Positions 16,368 to 24,521 of a stretch of DNA of 64,000 bases are shown here, piece after piece. The notes beneath the pieces are model-generated. The model had not been told where the DNA came from, did no database searches, and was given only the letters and a program-made list of their open reading frames with translations. Numbering within the stretch: position 1 is the first letter of the stretch; every line of letters starts with the position of its first letter. Source of the stretch: Novosphingobium aureum (GTDB lineage Bacteria; Pseudomonadota; Alphaproteobacteria; Sphingomonadales; Sphingomonadaceae); NCBI RefSeq assembly GCF_015865035.1, contig NZ_JADZGI010000001.1:682001-746000 (forward strand), written 5' to 3'. The position numbers were made by a program, and so were the translations under genes.

Positions 16368-18812
16368 TTGAGGAAACCTCGATACAGCCGCGCTCTGTTC
16401 CTGGCCGCCTGCCCGATGGCGCTGGCTGGGGGTGTGAGTGCGCAAGCGCAGACCGCCACGACCTCGCAAGATACCGTCGACGCACAGAAGGGCAGTGACG
16501 CGCGGCCCGCTGGCGGCCTCAACGAAATTATCGTCAGTGCCCGCAAGCGGCAGGAAACCTCGCAGGATGTACCCGTGGCGGTCACTGCGATCTCGGCTGA
16601 GACGATCGATCGCTACGACCTCACGAGCATCGAGAAAGTCGCGGCGAGCATGGGCCAGCTGACGGTCGGGCGCAATTCAACCGGATCGGGCGCGCAGATC
16701 ACCTTGCGTGGTATCGGCACCGCACCTAGCTCGATCGGTATCGAGCAATCCGTGGCGGTCGTCGTCGACGGCGTCTATTATGGCCAGGGCAGGATCATCA
16801 ACGAAGGCTTCTTCGATGCCTCGTCGATCGAGGTGCTCAAGGGACCGCAGGCGCTGTTCTTCGGCAAGAATGCCACCGCGGGCGTGATCAACATCGCAAC
16901 CAACGATCCGACGCCCGTGTTCGAGGCCAGCGCACGCATGGGCTACGAATTCAAGTCGGATACGGTCTATGGCGAAGGGATCGTCTCGACTCCGCTTAAC
17001 GACACCACCGGAGTGCGCCTCGCGATCCGTGCGAGCTCGATGAGCGGCGGTTACTTCACCAATGGCGGCCAAGAGCTGCCCTATGTAACGACCGATCGTG
17101 CCACCGGGACGCCGGTTGCGACGAGCCACGTCCAACCCGTCGGCCCGCGCGACGTACCCGGCGAAAAGGAGATCATGGGGCGCCTTACGCTCAAGAGCGA
17201 ACTGACCGACGCGCTGACCGCGACTGTCAAGGCGAGCTATTCGCGCACCAAGGTCAACAATCCCGCTTCCAATCGCGTCGCCTACGAATGTGCGGACGGA
17301 GCGACCTGGTTCAACGAGAGTCTCTCGTGCGGAAAGAACTTCGTTGTCTACAACAATGACATGCCAGCCGACATCGCCGCGACCATTCCCGGCGCGGGCG
17401 ATGGTAGCCAGTTCAACAAATACGAATCCTGGGGCGTTACCGGCACGCTCGAATATGCGGGCGACAACTTTACCGTCACCTCGGTCACCAACTACCAGAA
17501 GAACCGCAACCGCTTGCTAGTGGACGGTGACTTCTCATCCGGTTCTGCCGGCGTGACCTTCGCGGTCGAGGACAGCAAGTGGCACGCCTTCAGCAGCGAG
17601 CTGCGCGTGCTCACCGATTTCGATTTCCCGCTCAACGCGATGATCGGCGGCCTCTACCAGGATACCCGTCGCGACTTCCTGCAATACGTCGTCAACGGCG
17701 GCGCGGAAAATTCTGCCGTATCCGATCCCAGCTACCGCTATGCGGATTTCGTCAAGGACAGCTACACCGACGGCAAGACGCTTGCAGCCTATGGTCAGGC
17801 AATCCTGACCGTGACCGATGCGATCGAGGCGACCGGCGGCATCCGTTATACCCACGAGACCAAGGACAGCGAGTTCGTCCAGCCTTATGCCGCCAATGCG
17901 CTGTTTGCACCTGGCGTCGTGGTTGCAGCCGACCAGACCTTCGACAACTGGTCGCCCGAGGCAACATTGCGCTGGCAACCGGCGCGCGACATCAATCTGT
18001 TCGTCTCCTACAAGACGGCCTACAAATCGGGCGGATTCTCGAACTCGGGCATCAATTCCATCCTTGCCAGTGCCGACAACTTCACTTTCGGTCCGGAGAA
18101 GGCCAAGGGCTTTGAAGGCGGTATCAAGTCGACATTGTTCGACCGCCAGCTGCGGCTCAACCTGATCGGCTATACCTACAAGTATACCAACCTGCAGATC
18201 GACTTCTTCGATGCGACGGTCTTCGCCTTCAACACGGTCAATGCCGGCGCGGTGCGCACCAAGGGTATCGAGCTCGAGGCTGAATACGCACCTTATGCGG
18301 CTCCCGGCCTTACGGTTCGCGGCTCGCTCAACTACAACCATGCCCGTTACGAGGACTTCCTCGCTCCGTGCTATTCGGGCCAGACGATCGCCGAGGGTTG
18401 CAGCCTACCCAACCGGTTCCAGGACTTGAGCGGTACCGAAACCGCGATGGCACCGACCTGGACCGGCACTTTCGGAGTGAGCTACGATACCGAGATCGCC
18501 GATGACACGCGACTGAGCCTATCGGCCGACAGCAAGTATTCGGACAGCTACCTGCCCTCCGGTTTCGGCAATCCCTATTCGCGTCAGGACGCGTATCTGA
18601 CTCTCGATGCGAGTGCGAAGGTCTCTTTCGGAGAACACTGGGATCTGGCGCTGATCGGCAAAAACCTGACCAACCGCTTCATCGCGACCGGTGTCGTCGA
18701 CGGTCCCGGCACCGGTTCGGGCACCGGCACTGCGGCGGGCATCCACGCCGACCAGATCGGTCTGATCAGCTTGCCACGCAGTGTCCGATTACAGCTTACG
18801 TGGCGTTACTAA
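16368..18812 (+). CDS. TonB-dependent receptor (island)
   Basis: Outer-membrane TonB-dependent receptor (814 aa). It starts with TTG 16368 behind GGGAGAG. Signal peptide residues 1-27, TonB box NEIIVSARKRQE near 52, and plug domain about 60-190 with VPVAVTAISAE, ITLRGIG and VEVLKGPQALFFGKNATAGVINI. The barrel ends in an aromatic-terminated strand (LQLTWRY). The IIVSARKR box, the LFFGKNATAG plug motif and the overall length are typical of sphingomonad receptors in catabolic loci. The substrate is unknown; the partner genes encode exported DUF1254 proteins. A terminator follows 23 bases after the stop. Confidence 0.94.
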   Translation: MRKPRYSRALFLAACPMALAGGVSAQAQTATTSQDTVDAQKGSDARPAGGLNEIIVSARKRQETSQDVPVAVTAISAETIDRYDLTSIEKVAASMGQLTVGRNSTGSGAQITLRGIGTAPSSIGIEQSVAVVVDGVYYGQGRIINEGFFDASSIEVLKGPQALFFGKNATAGVINIATNDPTPVFEASARMGYEFKSDTVYGEGIVSTPLNDTTGVRLAIRASSMSGGYFTNGGQELPYVTTDRATGTPVATSHVQPVGPRDVPGEKEIMGRLTLKSELTDALTATVKASYSRTKVNNPASNRVAYECADGATWFNESLSCGKNFVVYNNDMPADIAATIPGAGDGSQFNKYESWGVTGTLEYAGDNFTVTSVTNYQKNRNRLLVDGDFSSGSAGVTFAVEDSKWHAFSSELRVLTDFDFPLNAMIGGLYQDTRRDFLQYVVNGGAENSAVSDPSYRYADFVKDSYTDGKTLAAYGQAILTVTDAIEATGGIRYTHETKDSEFVQPYAANALFAPGVVVAADQTFDNWSPEATLRWQPARDINLFVSYKTAYKSGGFSNSGINSILASADNFTFGPEKAKGFEGGIKSTLFDRQLRLNLIGYTYKYTNLQIDFFDATVFAFNTVNAGAVRTKGIELEAEYAPYAAPGLTVRGSLNYNHARYEDFLAPCYSGQTIAEGCSLPNRFQDLSGTETAMAPTWTGTFGVSYDTEIADDTRLSLSADSKYSDSYLPSGFGNPYSRQDAYLTLDASAKVSFGEHWDLALIGKNLTNRFIATGVVDGPGTGSGTGTAAGIHADQIGLISLPRSVRLQLTWRY

Positions 18813-18835
18813 CCCTCCCTCGCCACTAACCTCGA

Positions 18836-18868
18836 GCCCGTTCGATCTCGCATCGGACGGGCATTTTT
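18836..18868 (+). terminator. rho-independent terminator after the island TonB receptor
   Basis: GCCCGTTCGAT (18836-18846) pairs with ATCGGACGGGC (18852-18862), one G-T pair, 5-base loop, followed by ATTTTTA. Confidence 0.8.
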
Positions 18869-19469
18869 ATGGCCTGGCAAGCACCAGGAGCGTTTGCACA
18901 ATGAGTACCCGAAGGCGATAAAGTGCAACGTCAATCAAGATAGCGTCGGGGAAATATAGGGCGTGCACGGCGAGCCATCGCTCAAGCCTACATTCCAATC
19001 CCAGCCGAAGGTGGTTTATAGCGCTTATTGTGCTGCGTCCCCCAGAGATCGTTACCTACACCCTCTCCCCCCACACGTAGGGGGAGGCGAAAGTCGGCCG
19101 CAGCGTCACGACGCTTGGATCGAGCCCGAGAAATGTCGACCGCCTCTCCTTCTCACGAGGAGAGAATGTCAGCGATCTCGTCGCAATCTTACCCGTTGGA
19201 AAATGGACGGTCCGGCGGATAGGCAGCATTCGGGTGAGGTGAAGGTGAAAGTTCTAGGACTTCCACCTTCAAGGCGCTCGAGCTGGTTATACGTCTTTCG
19301 GCTCGAACGGGTCTACGAGATCCCACCCGTCCTCAGTCTCCCAGACGATACCATGACGCCGTTGCTCAGCCAGTTTCGCCACCTCCGCGTCCATGCTTTC
19401 CGTATCAGTCCCGTAGACGTCGATCTTTTACATGACCGTCGCTGCCCCCGATCATCTCGCGTAGACATG
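18869..19469. other. gene-poor stretch of the island
   Basis: No convincing full gene. Two short GC hairpins are visible: CTCCCCC (19065-19071) with GGGGGAG (19080-19086), and CTCTCCT (19144-19150) with AGGAGAG (19158-19164). On the minus strand 19394-19287 reads a 35-codon frame whose end, IVWETEDGWDLVDPFEPKD, looks protein-like. A stop codon lies upstream in the same frame, so it is probably the tail of a decayed gene. Confidence 0.45.
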
Positions 19470-19499
19470 TGAGTAGCCCCTAGGCTCAGGACTCGCTAA

Positions 19500-19889
19500 T
19501 CAGAGCCAAAAGAGGACGGTGGCTTCGAGAGCGGGGGCTGAGAAGAATACGGTCTGGCAGTGGTCGTAGCGGGTTGCGACGCGCCGCCAATCCTTCAGGC
19601 GCCCGAACATGATCTCGATGCGGTTGCGACGCTTGTATCGACGCTTGTCGTATTTGACGGGCATCGAGCGGGATTTCTGGCCAGGAATGCAAGGTTTGAT
19701 GCCCTTTTGCTCAAGCGCGTCCCGGAACCGTTTGGCATCGTAGCCCCGGTCGGCCAGCATCCACTGTGCTTTTGGCAAGTCATCGAGCAAAGCCGCTGCG
19801 CCGGTGTAATCGCTGATCTGGCCCGCCGTGATGAAGAAGCTCAAGGGCCGTCCGTTGGCATCGTTAACGGCGTGGAGCTTGGTATTCAT
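19500..19889 (-). pseudogene. IS5-family transposase, C-terminal frame
   Basis: A 129-residue frame with DDE-type features: the conserved MNTKLHAV start region, SDYTGAAALLDDLP, MLADRGYDAKRFRDAL (an Asp of the triad) and RNRIEIMFGRLKDWRR (the Glu). In intact IS427-group elements it is made by frameshifting from the first frame. Here the first frame is broken, so it is scored as a pseudogene. Confidence 0.75.
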
Positions 19890-19961
19890 GCCGCCCTTGG
19901 TTCGTCCGATCAGACGCCCGAAACGCAGTTCAGCGCAGCTAGATCCCCTTTTTCCCCAAGG

Positions 19962-20155
19962 CTAAGAAGCCGTGCGGTAAGCCTTGAGATAGGTCGCATC
20001 GATCATGATGGTTCTGGGCTCAGCGCTCTGGGCAGACAGACCTTCGATCATCCGGCTGAACACGCCCATCTCACCCCACCGCTTCCAGCGATTGTACAAG
20101 GTCTTGTGAGGCCCATACTCTTCGGGTGCATCACGCCAACGCAAGCCGTTCCGAT
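19962..20155 (-). pseudogene. IS5-family transposase, N-terminal frame, truncated
   Basis: Reads RNGLRWRDAPEEYGPHKTLY, then the RWKRWGEMGVFSRMIEGL segment and IMIDATYLKAYRTAS, then TAG. Homologues continue past this point through the shift site GGGGAAAAAGGGG, which is still present downstream (minus strand). The 5' end is removed by the IS3 element. Confidence 0.7.
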
Positions 20156-21324
20156 TGAGTAGCCCCTAGATTTCTGGACGCCTTCTATCCTAATTTTGAG
20201 GACAGGAGACGACGATGGGGAAGCCCAATTTCAGCGATGAGTTCAAGCGTGATGCGGTGGCCCAGATCACTGAGCGCGGGTATCCGGTGGCGGAGGTTTC
20301 ACAGCGGCTCGGCGTCAGCCCGCACTCGTTGTATGCTTGGAAGCGTCAGCTTGCAGATGTGGTGTCAGGCGATGCCAGCAAGGATGCCGAGATCCGCCAG
20401 TTGAAGCGCGAGCTGGCCCGGGTGACCGAGGAGCGCGACATCCTAAAAAAAAGCCACCGCGTATTTCGCTCGAGATGCAAAGTGGGATACGCGTTCATTG
20501 CCGAGCATCGCGATCGTTTTGGCGTGCGAGCCATGTGCCGGTGCCTCGCTGTGCAACCCAGTGGCTACTATGCTTGGCAGAAGAGCCCGCTGAGCCAGCG
20601 GGCTCGGGAAGATGCCCGGCAAACCGATCTGCTCCGCAAAGCTTGGAACGACAGCGGCAAGGTCTATGGCTACCGCAAGCTGCACGATGACCTATTGGAT
20701 CACGGCGAGACTTGCTGCCCGAACCGCGTTGCCCGGTTGACCAGGCTGGCGGGCATCAGAGCCCAGGTCGACAACACGCTAGATCGGCAGTTCGATGTTG
20801 CTGCGCCAGACCGGGCCTGGGTGACAGACATTACCTACATCCGCACCCTGGAGGGCTTCGCTTACCTGGCTGTCGTGATCGACCTGTACCCTCGCCGTGT
20901 GGTGGGATGGTCGATGCAGAGCCGGCAGACCAGCGATGTGGTGCTGCAGGCGCTGCACATGACGGTATGGCGGCGCAAGCCGAAGCAGCGGGTGCTGATC
21001 CACTCGGACCAGGGCTCGCAGTTCACCAGCATGGACTGGGCCGCCTTCATCCGGGCTCACAATCTTAAGCACTCGATGAGCCGACGCGGCAACTGTCATG
21101 ACAATGCCGCCGCCGAGAGCTTCTTCTCCTCGCTCAAGCGTGAGCGCATCCGGCGCCGCACCTACAAAACCCGCGAAGAAGCCCGGCAGGACGTGTTCGA
21201 TTACGTCGAGATGTTCTACAACCCGGTGCGCAAGCAGGTCAGGAACGGGATGCTGTCGCCCGTCGAGTTCGAACGGCAGCAGATTTTCAAAGCGGAAGGC
21301 GTCTGGAAAACTAAGGGCTACTCA
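20156..21324 (+). mobile_element. complete IS3-family insertion sequence (1169 bp)
   Basis: Terminal inverted repeats begin TGAGTAGCCCCTAG at 20156 and TGAGTAGCCCTTAG (reverse complement) at 21324; over 30 bases, 26 match. One long transposase frame lies inside. No target-site duplication is seen: the left flank is ...CGAT and the right flank is GGGAT..., so one flank has probably been lost by deletion or recombination. The first 14 bases of the element also occur at 19470-19483, on the far side of the IS5 remnant. Confidence 0.9.
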
Positions 21325-21351
21325 GGGATATGTCTTTGTGATGAGGTATGA
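20215..21351 (+). CDS. IS3-family transposase, OrfA and OrfB fused in one frame
   Basis: A 378-residue frame. Residues 1-78 are OrfA (HTH FSDEFKRDAVAQI, leucine-rich coiled coil up to ERDILKK). From about residue 90 it is OrfB, with the DDE triad Asp205 (VTDITYI), Asp265 (HSDQGSQF) and Glu301 (NAAAESFF), the last two 36 residues apart as in IS3 integrase cores. In relatives the two parts are joined by a -1 frameshift on an A-rich heptamer; here eight A residues (20445-20452) put both in one frame. The junction residues SHRVFRSRCK are not family sequence. The frame runs 27 bases past the right inverted repeat. Confidence 0.9.
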   Translation: MGKPNFSDEFKRDAVAQITERGYPVAEVSQRLGVSPHSLYAWKRQLADVVSGDASKDAEIRQLKRELARVTEERDILKKSHRVFRSRCKVGYAFIAEHRDRFGVRAMCRCLAVQPSGYYAWQKSPLSQRAREDARQTDLLRKAWNDSGKVYGYRKLHDDLLDHGETCCPNRVARLTRLAGIRAQVDNTLDRQFDVAAPDRAWVTDITYIRTLEGFAYLAVVIDLYPRRVVGWSMQSRQTSDVVLQALHMTVWRRKPKQRVLIHSDQGSQFTSMDWAAFIRAHNLKHSMSRRGNCHDNAAAESFFSSLKRERIRRRTYKTREEARQDVFDYVEMFYNPVRKQVRNGMLSPVEFERQQIFKAEGVWKTKGYSGICLCDEV

Positions 21352-21415
21352 ACTCGGGATTGGTGGATAGGCCGAAAGTAATTTTTATTTTCAAAACAGA
21401 ATTTAAGTGCTTCGC

Positions 21416-21482
21416 TTCGAATTCCACCCTCTCCGCCACGGGCCTTGTCCCCAACCGTTCCCATAAGTCCACCGGGGTTGAC
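21416..21482 (+). repeat. right attachment repeat of the tRNA-Ser island
   Basis: Copy of 12000-12066 including the last 23 bases of the tRNA gene but not the rest of it, so this is the distal attachment site. It is preceded by an AT-rich stretch (21375-21410) unlike the surrounding DNA. Confidence 0.9.
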
Positions 21483-21579
21483 CAAGGCCCTAGGAAAACG
21501 CACGCTGAACCTTGCGAGCCACCGAAGGGTGCTTGGCGCCTCACGGGCTACACGAGGCGGCGGGGCAAGGCAGCTTTCC

Positions 21580-21738
21580 TGCGCACGAAAAGCACCGGAA
21601 CCCGTGCCGCCGCGCGCTCCGGCCATGCCCGAGGCCGTGCGCCCGAGCGACGAGATCCGCGAAATGGTCGAAGCCGAGCGCGCCGCAGCCAGCGGGGGCA
21701 AGGCCGACCTTCTCGATGACGGGCGTCCCGTCGAGTAG
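21580..21738 (+). pseudogene. possible 3' fragment of a displaced gene
   Basis: The frame ending with TAG at 21736 reads PEPVPPRAPAMPEAVRPSDE, followed by IREMVEAERAAASGGKADLL and DDGRPVE. The codons have strong G/C in third position as in real genes here. No start with a ribosome binding site is visible; an internal ATG is at 21625. It lies just outside the island and may be the tail of a gene cut when the island or its predecessor inserted. Family not recognised. Confidence 0.35.
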
Positions 21739-21741
21739 CGC

Positions 21742-23109
21742 TCAGGTCGCGAGGGCGCGCGCCAGTGCCTCGCCTCGCGGATTCCAGAAACCGGCAAGCA
21801 GGCCATCGCCAGTGAACAGCTTCGCTGCGACCTCGGCATCGCTGCCATGCTGCGCAACGGCGCAAAGACTGTCGGCCAGGGGATCGTCGACCAGGCCGTT
21901 GGCGCCGCGCAGATGCGCGATCCATGCCGAGATCGCGGCGAGGAGCCCCGGGCATTCGCGTTGCTCGAGCCGCTGCGCCTCGAGCGTTTCGAGCCAGCGC
22001 TGCGGGATCTTCTGGCTGCCATCCATCGCGATCTGGATCAGCTTGTGGTTGAGCGCGGGATTGTCGAAGCGAGCGAGCAGGGCATCGGCATAGGCATCGA
22101 GGTCCTGTCCCGGTGCCGCCGCGACGGTGGGGGCGGCCTCGTCGCGCATGATGCCCTCGATCAGCGGGCGGATCGCGCCATCGCCCATCGCCTCGTGCAC
22201 GTAAGTGTGCCCGCGCTGGAGCCCGAGATAGGCCAGCGCCGAATGGGCGCCGTTGAGCATGCGCAGCTTGGCGGTCTCGTAAGGCGCGACGTCCGCGACG
22301 AGCTGCGCGCCGAACTTTTCCCATGCCGGGCGTCCGCGCGCGAAGCGGTCCTCGATGACCCACTGGCTGAAGGGCTCGGTCATCACCGCACCTTCGTCCA
22401 GGCAGCCGAGCAGCTGTGCTACCTCGGCGCGGTCGGCGCTCGTGGTGGCGGGCACGATGCGATCTACCATGGTCGAGGGGCAGGTGCATTCGGTCTCGAA
22501 CCATTCGACCAGATCGGGCGCCTCGCGCGCGAGCCATTCGCGCATGAGCCGGGCCAGTTGGCGACCGTTGTCGGCAAGGTTGTCGCACGAGAGCAGGGTG
22601 AGCCCGCCGCATCCGGTCGCCTGCCGTTCGCGCAGGGCATCGCTCAGGATCGGGTAGAAGCCGCGCGCCGCCGCGTCGAAGTCGAGCGAGCCGTCGGCCT
22701 TGCGGCAATAGCCCTTCTCGGTAACGGTGAACGAGACGATGCGCGTCTGCGGGGCGGTAAGCGCCATGGCAAGGCGCGCTCTGGCGACACCCGCGACCAG
22801 CACTTCGTGCACCGAACCGATCACCCGCGCGCTGCGTCCTTGCGCCGAACACTCGACCAGTGTGTAGAGCCCGTCCTGCGGGTTGAGCTGTGCGGCGACG
22901 CCCGGCGAGCGCATCGAGACTCCCAGGATAGCCCAGTCGCGCTCGCCCGCGTTCATCGCTGCATCAGTGTACCAGGCCTGATGCGCGCGGTGGAAGGCGC
23001 CGATGCCGAAATGGACGATGCCGACCCGTTGTTCGTTGCGATCATAGGCAGGAACCGCGATGGAAGAGGGCAGAGTCCCGAGCGCGGATGCGCAAAGTCG
23101 CTCGCTCAC
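21742..23109 (-). CDS. hexuronate reductase, mannitol dehydrogenase family (tagaturonate/fructuronate reductase)
   Basis: NAD-dependent polyol/hexuronate dehydrogenase (455 aa), cytoplasmic. The Rossmann start RVGIVHFGIGAFHRAHQAWY and the catalytic KLRMLNGAHSALAYLG segment identify the UxuB/mannitol dehydrogenase family. GTG 23109 overlaps the uxaC stop (GTGA), so it is coupled to uxaC. In the family, UxuB reduces fructuronate to mannonate and UxaB-type members reduce tagaturonate to altronate. The locus has altronate dehydratase (uxaA) and no mannonate dehydratase in view, so tagaturonate reduction is the likelier main activity; that choice is inference. Confidence 0.9.
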   Translation of the reverse strand: MSERLCASALGTLPSSIAVPAYDRNEQRVGIVHFGIGAFHRAHQAWYTDAAMNAGERDWAILGVSMRSPGVAAQLNPQDGLYTLVECSAQGRSARVIGSVHEVLVAGVARARLAMALTAPQTRIVSFTVTEKGYCRKADGSLDFDAAARGFYPILSDALRERQATGCGGLTLLSCDNLADNGRQLARLMREWLAREAPDLVEWFETECTCPSTMVDRIVPATTSADRAEVAQLLGCLDEGAVMTEPFSQWVIEDRFARGRPAWEKFGAQLVADVAPYETAKLRMLNGAHSALAYLGLQRGHTYVHEAMGDGAIRPLIEGIMRDEAAPTVAAAPGQDLDAYADALLARFDNPALNHKLIQIAMDGSQKIPQRWLETLEAQRLEQRECPGLLAAISAWIAHLRGANGLVDDPLADSLCAVAQHGSDAEVAAKLFTGDGLLAGFWNPRGEALARALAT

Positions 23110-24521
23110 AGCTTGTAGGCCTTCTTCACCAGGTTGTAGGCAAGGTCCTGCGCGACTTCGCCGGCCTCCCAGTCCTCGAGGCGATGCTCCATCACCAGTT
23201 CGGCGAGGAACCCGCAGTCGACGCGGCGCGCGACGTCGTGGCGCGCGGGGATCGAGAGGAAGGCGCGGGTGTCGTCGTTGAAGCCGACGGTGTTGTAGAA
23301 GCCGGCGGTTTCGGTGGTCATGCGGCGGAAACGGCGCATGCCCTCGGGGCTGTCGTGGAACCACCATGCCGGACCCAGTTTGAGGCACGGATAATGGCCC
23401 GCGAGCGGTGCGAGTTCGCGCGCATAAGTGCTCTCGTCCAGGGTGAAGAGGATGATCGAGAGATCGGCTTCGTTGCCGTACTTGTCGAGCAGGGGCTTCA
23501 GGTTCGCGACATATTCGGTGCGGCTCGGCACGTCGGCGCCCTTGTCGCGCCTGAAGCGCTCGAAGACACGGGCATTGTGGTTGCGAAACGCGCCCGGGTG
23601 GATCTGCATGACCAGCCCGTCCTCGAGACTCATGCCCGCCATCTCGGTCAGCATCTGCGCGCGGAAGAGTTCGGCCTCTTCGGGTGTGAAACTGCCGCTC
23701 GTGACCTTGGCGAAGAGCGCCTCGGCCTCGGTGCGCGAAAGGTCGGCGGTGCGCGGGGTCGGGTGGCCGTGGTCGGTCGAGGTCGCACCCATCTGCGCGA
23801 AGAAGCGGCGGCGCTGGCGGTGCGCGGCGAGATAGCCCGACCATGTGAGGCAATCCTCGCCGGTGATCTCGGTGAAGCGCACGAGGTTCTCGCGGAAACC
23901 CTCGAACTCGGGGTCGATCACCGGATCGGGCCGGTAGGCGGTGACGACCTTGCCCTGCCAGCCCCCGGGCCTTGCGTTCTCGGCCTTGAGCGCGGCGTGG
24001 TGATCGAGGCTGTCGAGCGGGCTCTCGGTCGTGGCGATGACCTCGATGCCGTAGCGGTCGAACAGCGCGCGCGGACGGAAGGCCTCGGTGGCGAGCTTCT
24101 CGGTGATCGTGTCGTAATAGTGATCGGCGGTATCCGCGCCGAGCTGCACGTCGATGCCGAAGGCCTCGGCAAAGACCCAGTCGAGCCACATGCGCGAGGG
24201 TGTCGCGCGGAACAGGTGGTAGTTGTGCGCAAGCAGCCGCCATGCCTCGCGCGGGTCGACCTGCGGGTTGCGCACGCCGAGAGCCTCCATCGGCACCCCT
24301 TGCGAATAGAGCATGCGGAAGACGTAGTGGTCGGGCACGAGCAGGAGCTGCGTCGCGTTGCCGAAGGGCGCATTTCCGGCAAACCACGAAGGATCGGTGT
24401 GACCGTGCGGGCTCACGATCGGAAGCCTGGCGACGCTTTGGTAAAGTTCGCGCGCGAGGCTGCGGGTCGCGGGATCGGCAGGGAGAAGGCGGTCGGGATG
24501 CAGGTCGAGGGGGCGGGACAT
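23106..24521 (-). CDS. uxaC: glucuronate/galacturonate isomerase
   Basis: Uronate isomerase (471 aa) of the amidohydrolase superfamily, converting galacturonate to tagaturonate and glucuronate to fructuronate. Motifs: SPHGHTDPSWF with His39 and His41, then HYVFRMLYSQGVPMEALGV, WHLL-like YHLFRATPSR, QIHPGAFRNHN, and GWHDDT replaced by the family's PARHDVARRVDCGFLAELV end. Length matches E. coli UxaC (about 470). The start overlaps the stop of the GH43 gene by one base (TGATG). Confidence 0.95.
   Translation of the reverse strand: MSRPLDLHPDRLLPADPATRSLARELYQSVARLPIVSPHGHTDPSWFAGNAPFGNATQLLLVPDHYVFRMLYSQGVPMEALGVRNPQVDPREAWRLLAHNYHLFRATPSRMWLDWVFAEAFGIDVQLGADTADHYYDTITEKLATEAFRPRALFDRYGIEVIATTESPLDSLDHHAALKAENARPGGWQGKVVTAYRPDPVIDPEFEGFRENLVRFTEITGEDCLTWSGYLAAHRQRRRFFAQMGATSTDHGHPTPRTADLSRTEAEALFAKVTSGSFTPEEAELFRAQMLTEMAGMSLEDGLVMQIHPGAFRNHNARVFERFRRDKGADVPSRTEYVANLKPLLDKYGNEADLSIILFTLDESTYARELAPLAGHYPCLKLGPAWWFHDSPEGMRRFRRMTTETAGFYNTVGFNDDTRAFLSIPARHDVARRVDCGFLAELVMEHRLEDWEAGEVAQDLAYNLVKKAYKL

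Larger units (their letters stand above)
19484..20155 (-). mobile_element. truncated IS5-family (IS427 group) insertion sequence
   Basis: Remnant of an IS5-family element on the minus strand. The second transposase frame (19500-19889) is intact from MNTKLHAVNDANGRPLSFF to the IEIMFGRLKDWRRVATRYD signature. The first frame survives only from RNGLRWRDAPEEYGPHK (20155-19962), ends at a premature TAG after KAYRTAS that looks like a one-base insertion, and lacks its first codons. The end near 20155 is cut exactly at the terminus of the neighbouring IS3 element; the other end is near 19484. Inactive. Confidence 0.82.

Noticed and set aside
18963..19472. Plus-strand 169-codon frame in the gene-poor part of the island
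   Set aside because: No ribosome binding site, irregular composition, two hairpins run through it, and no recognisable motifs.
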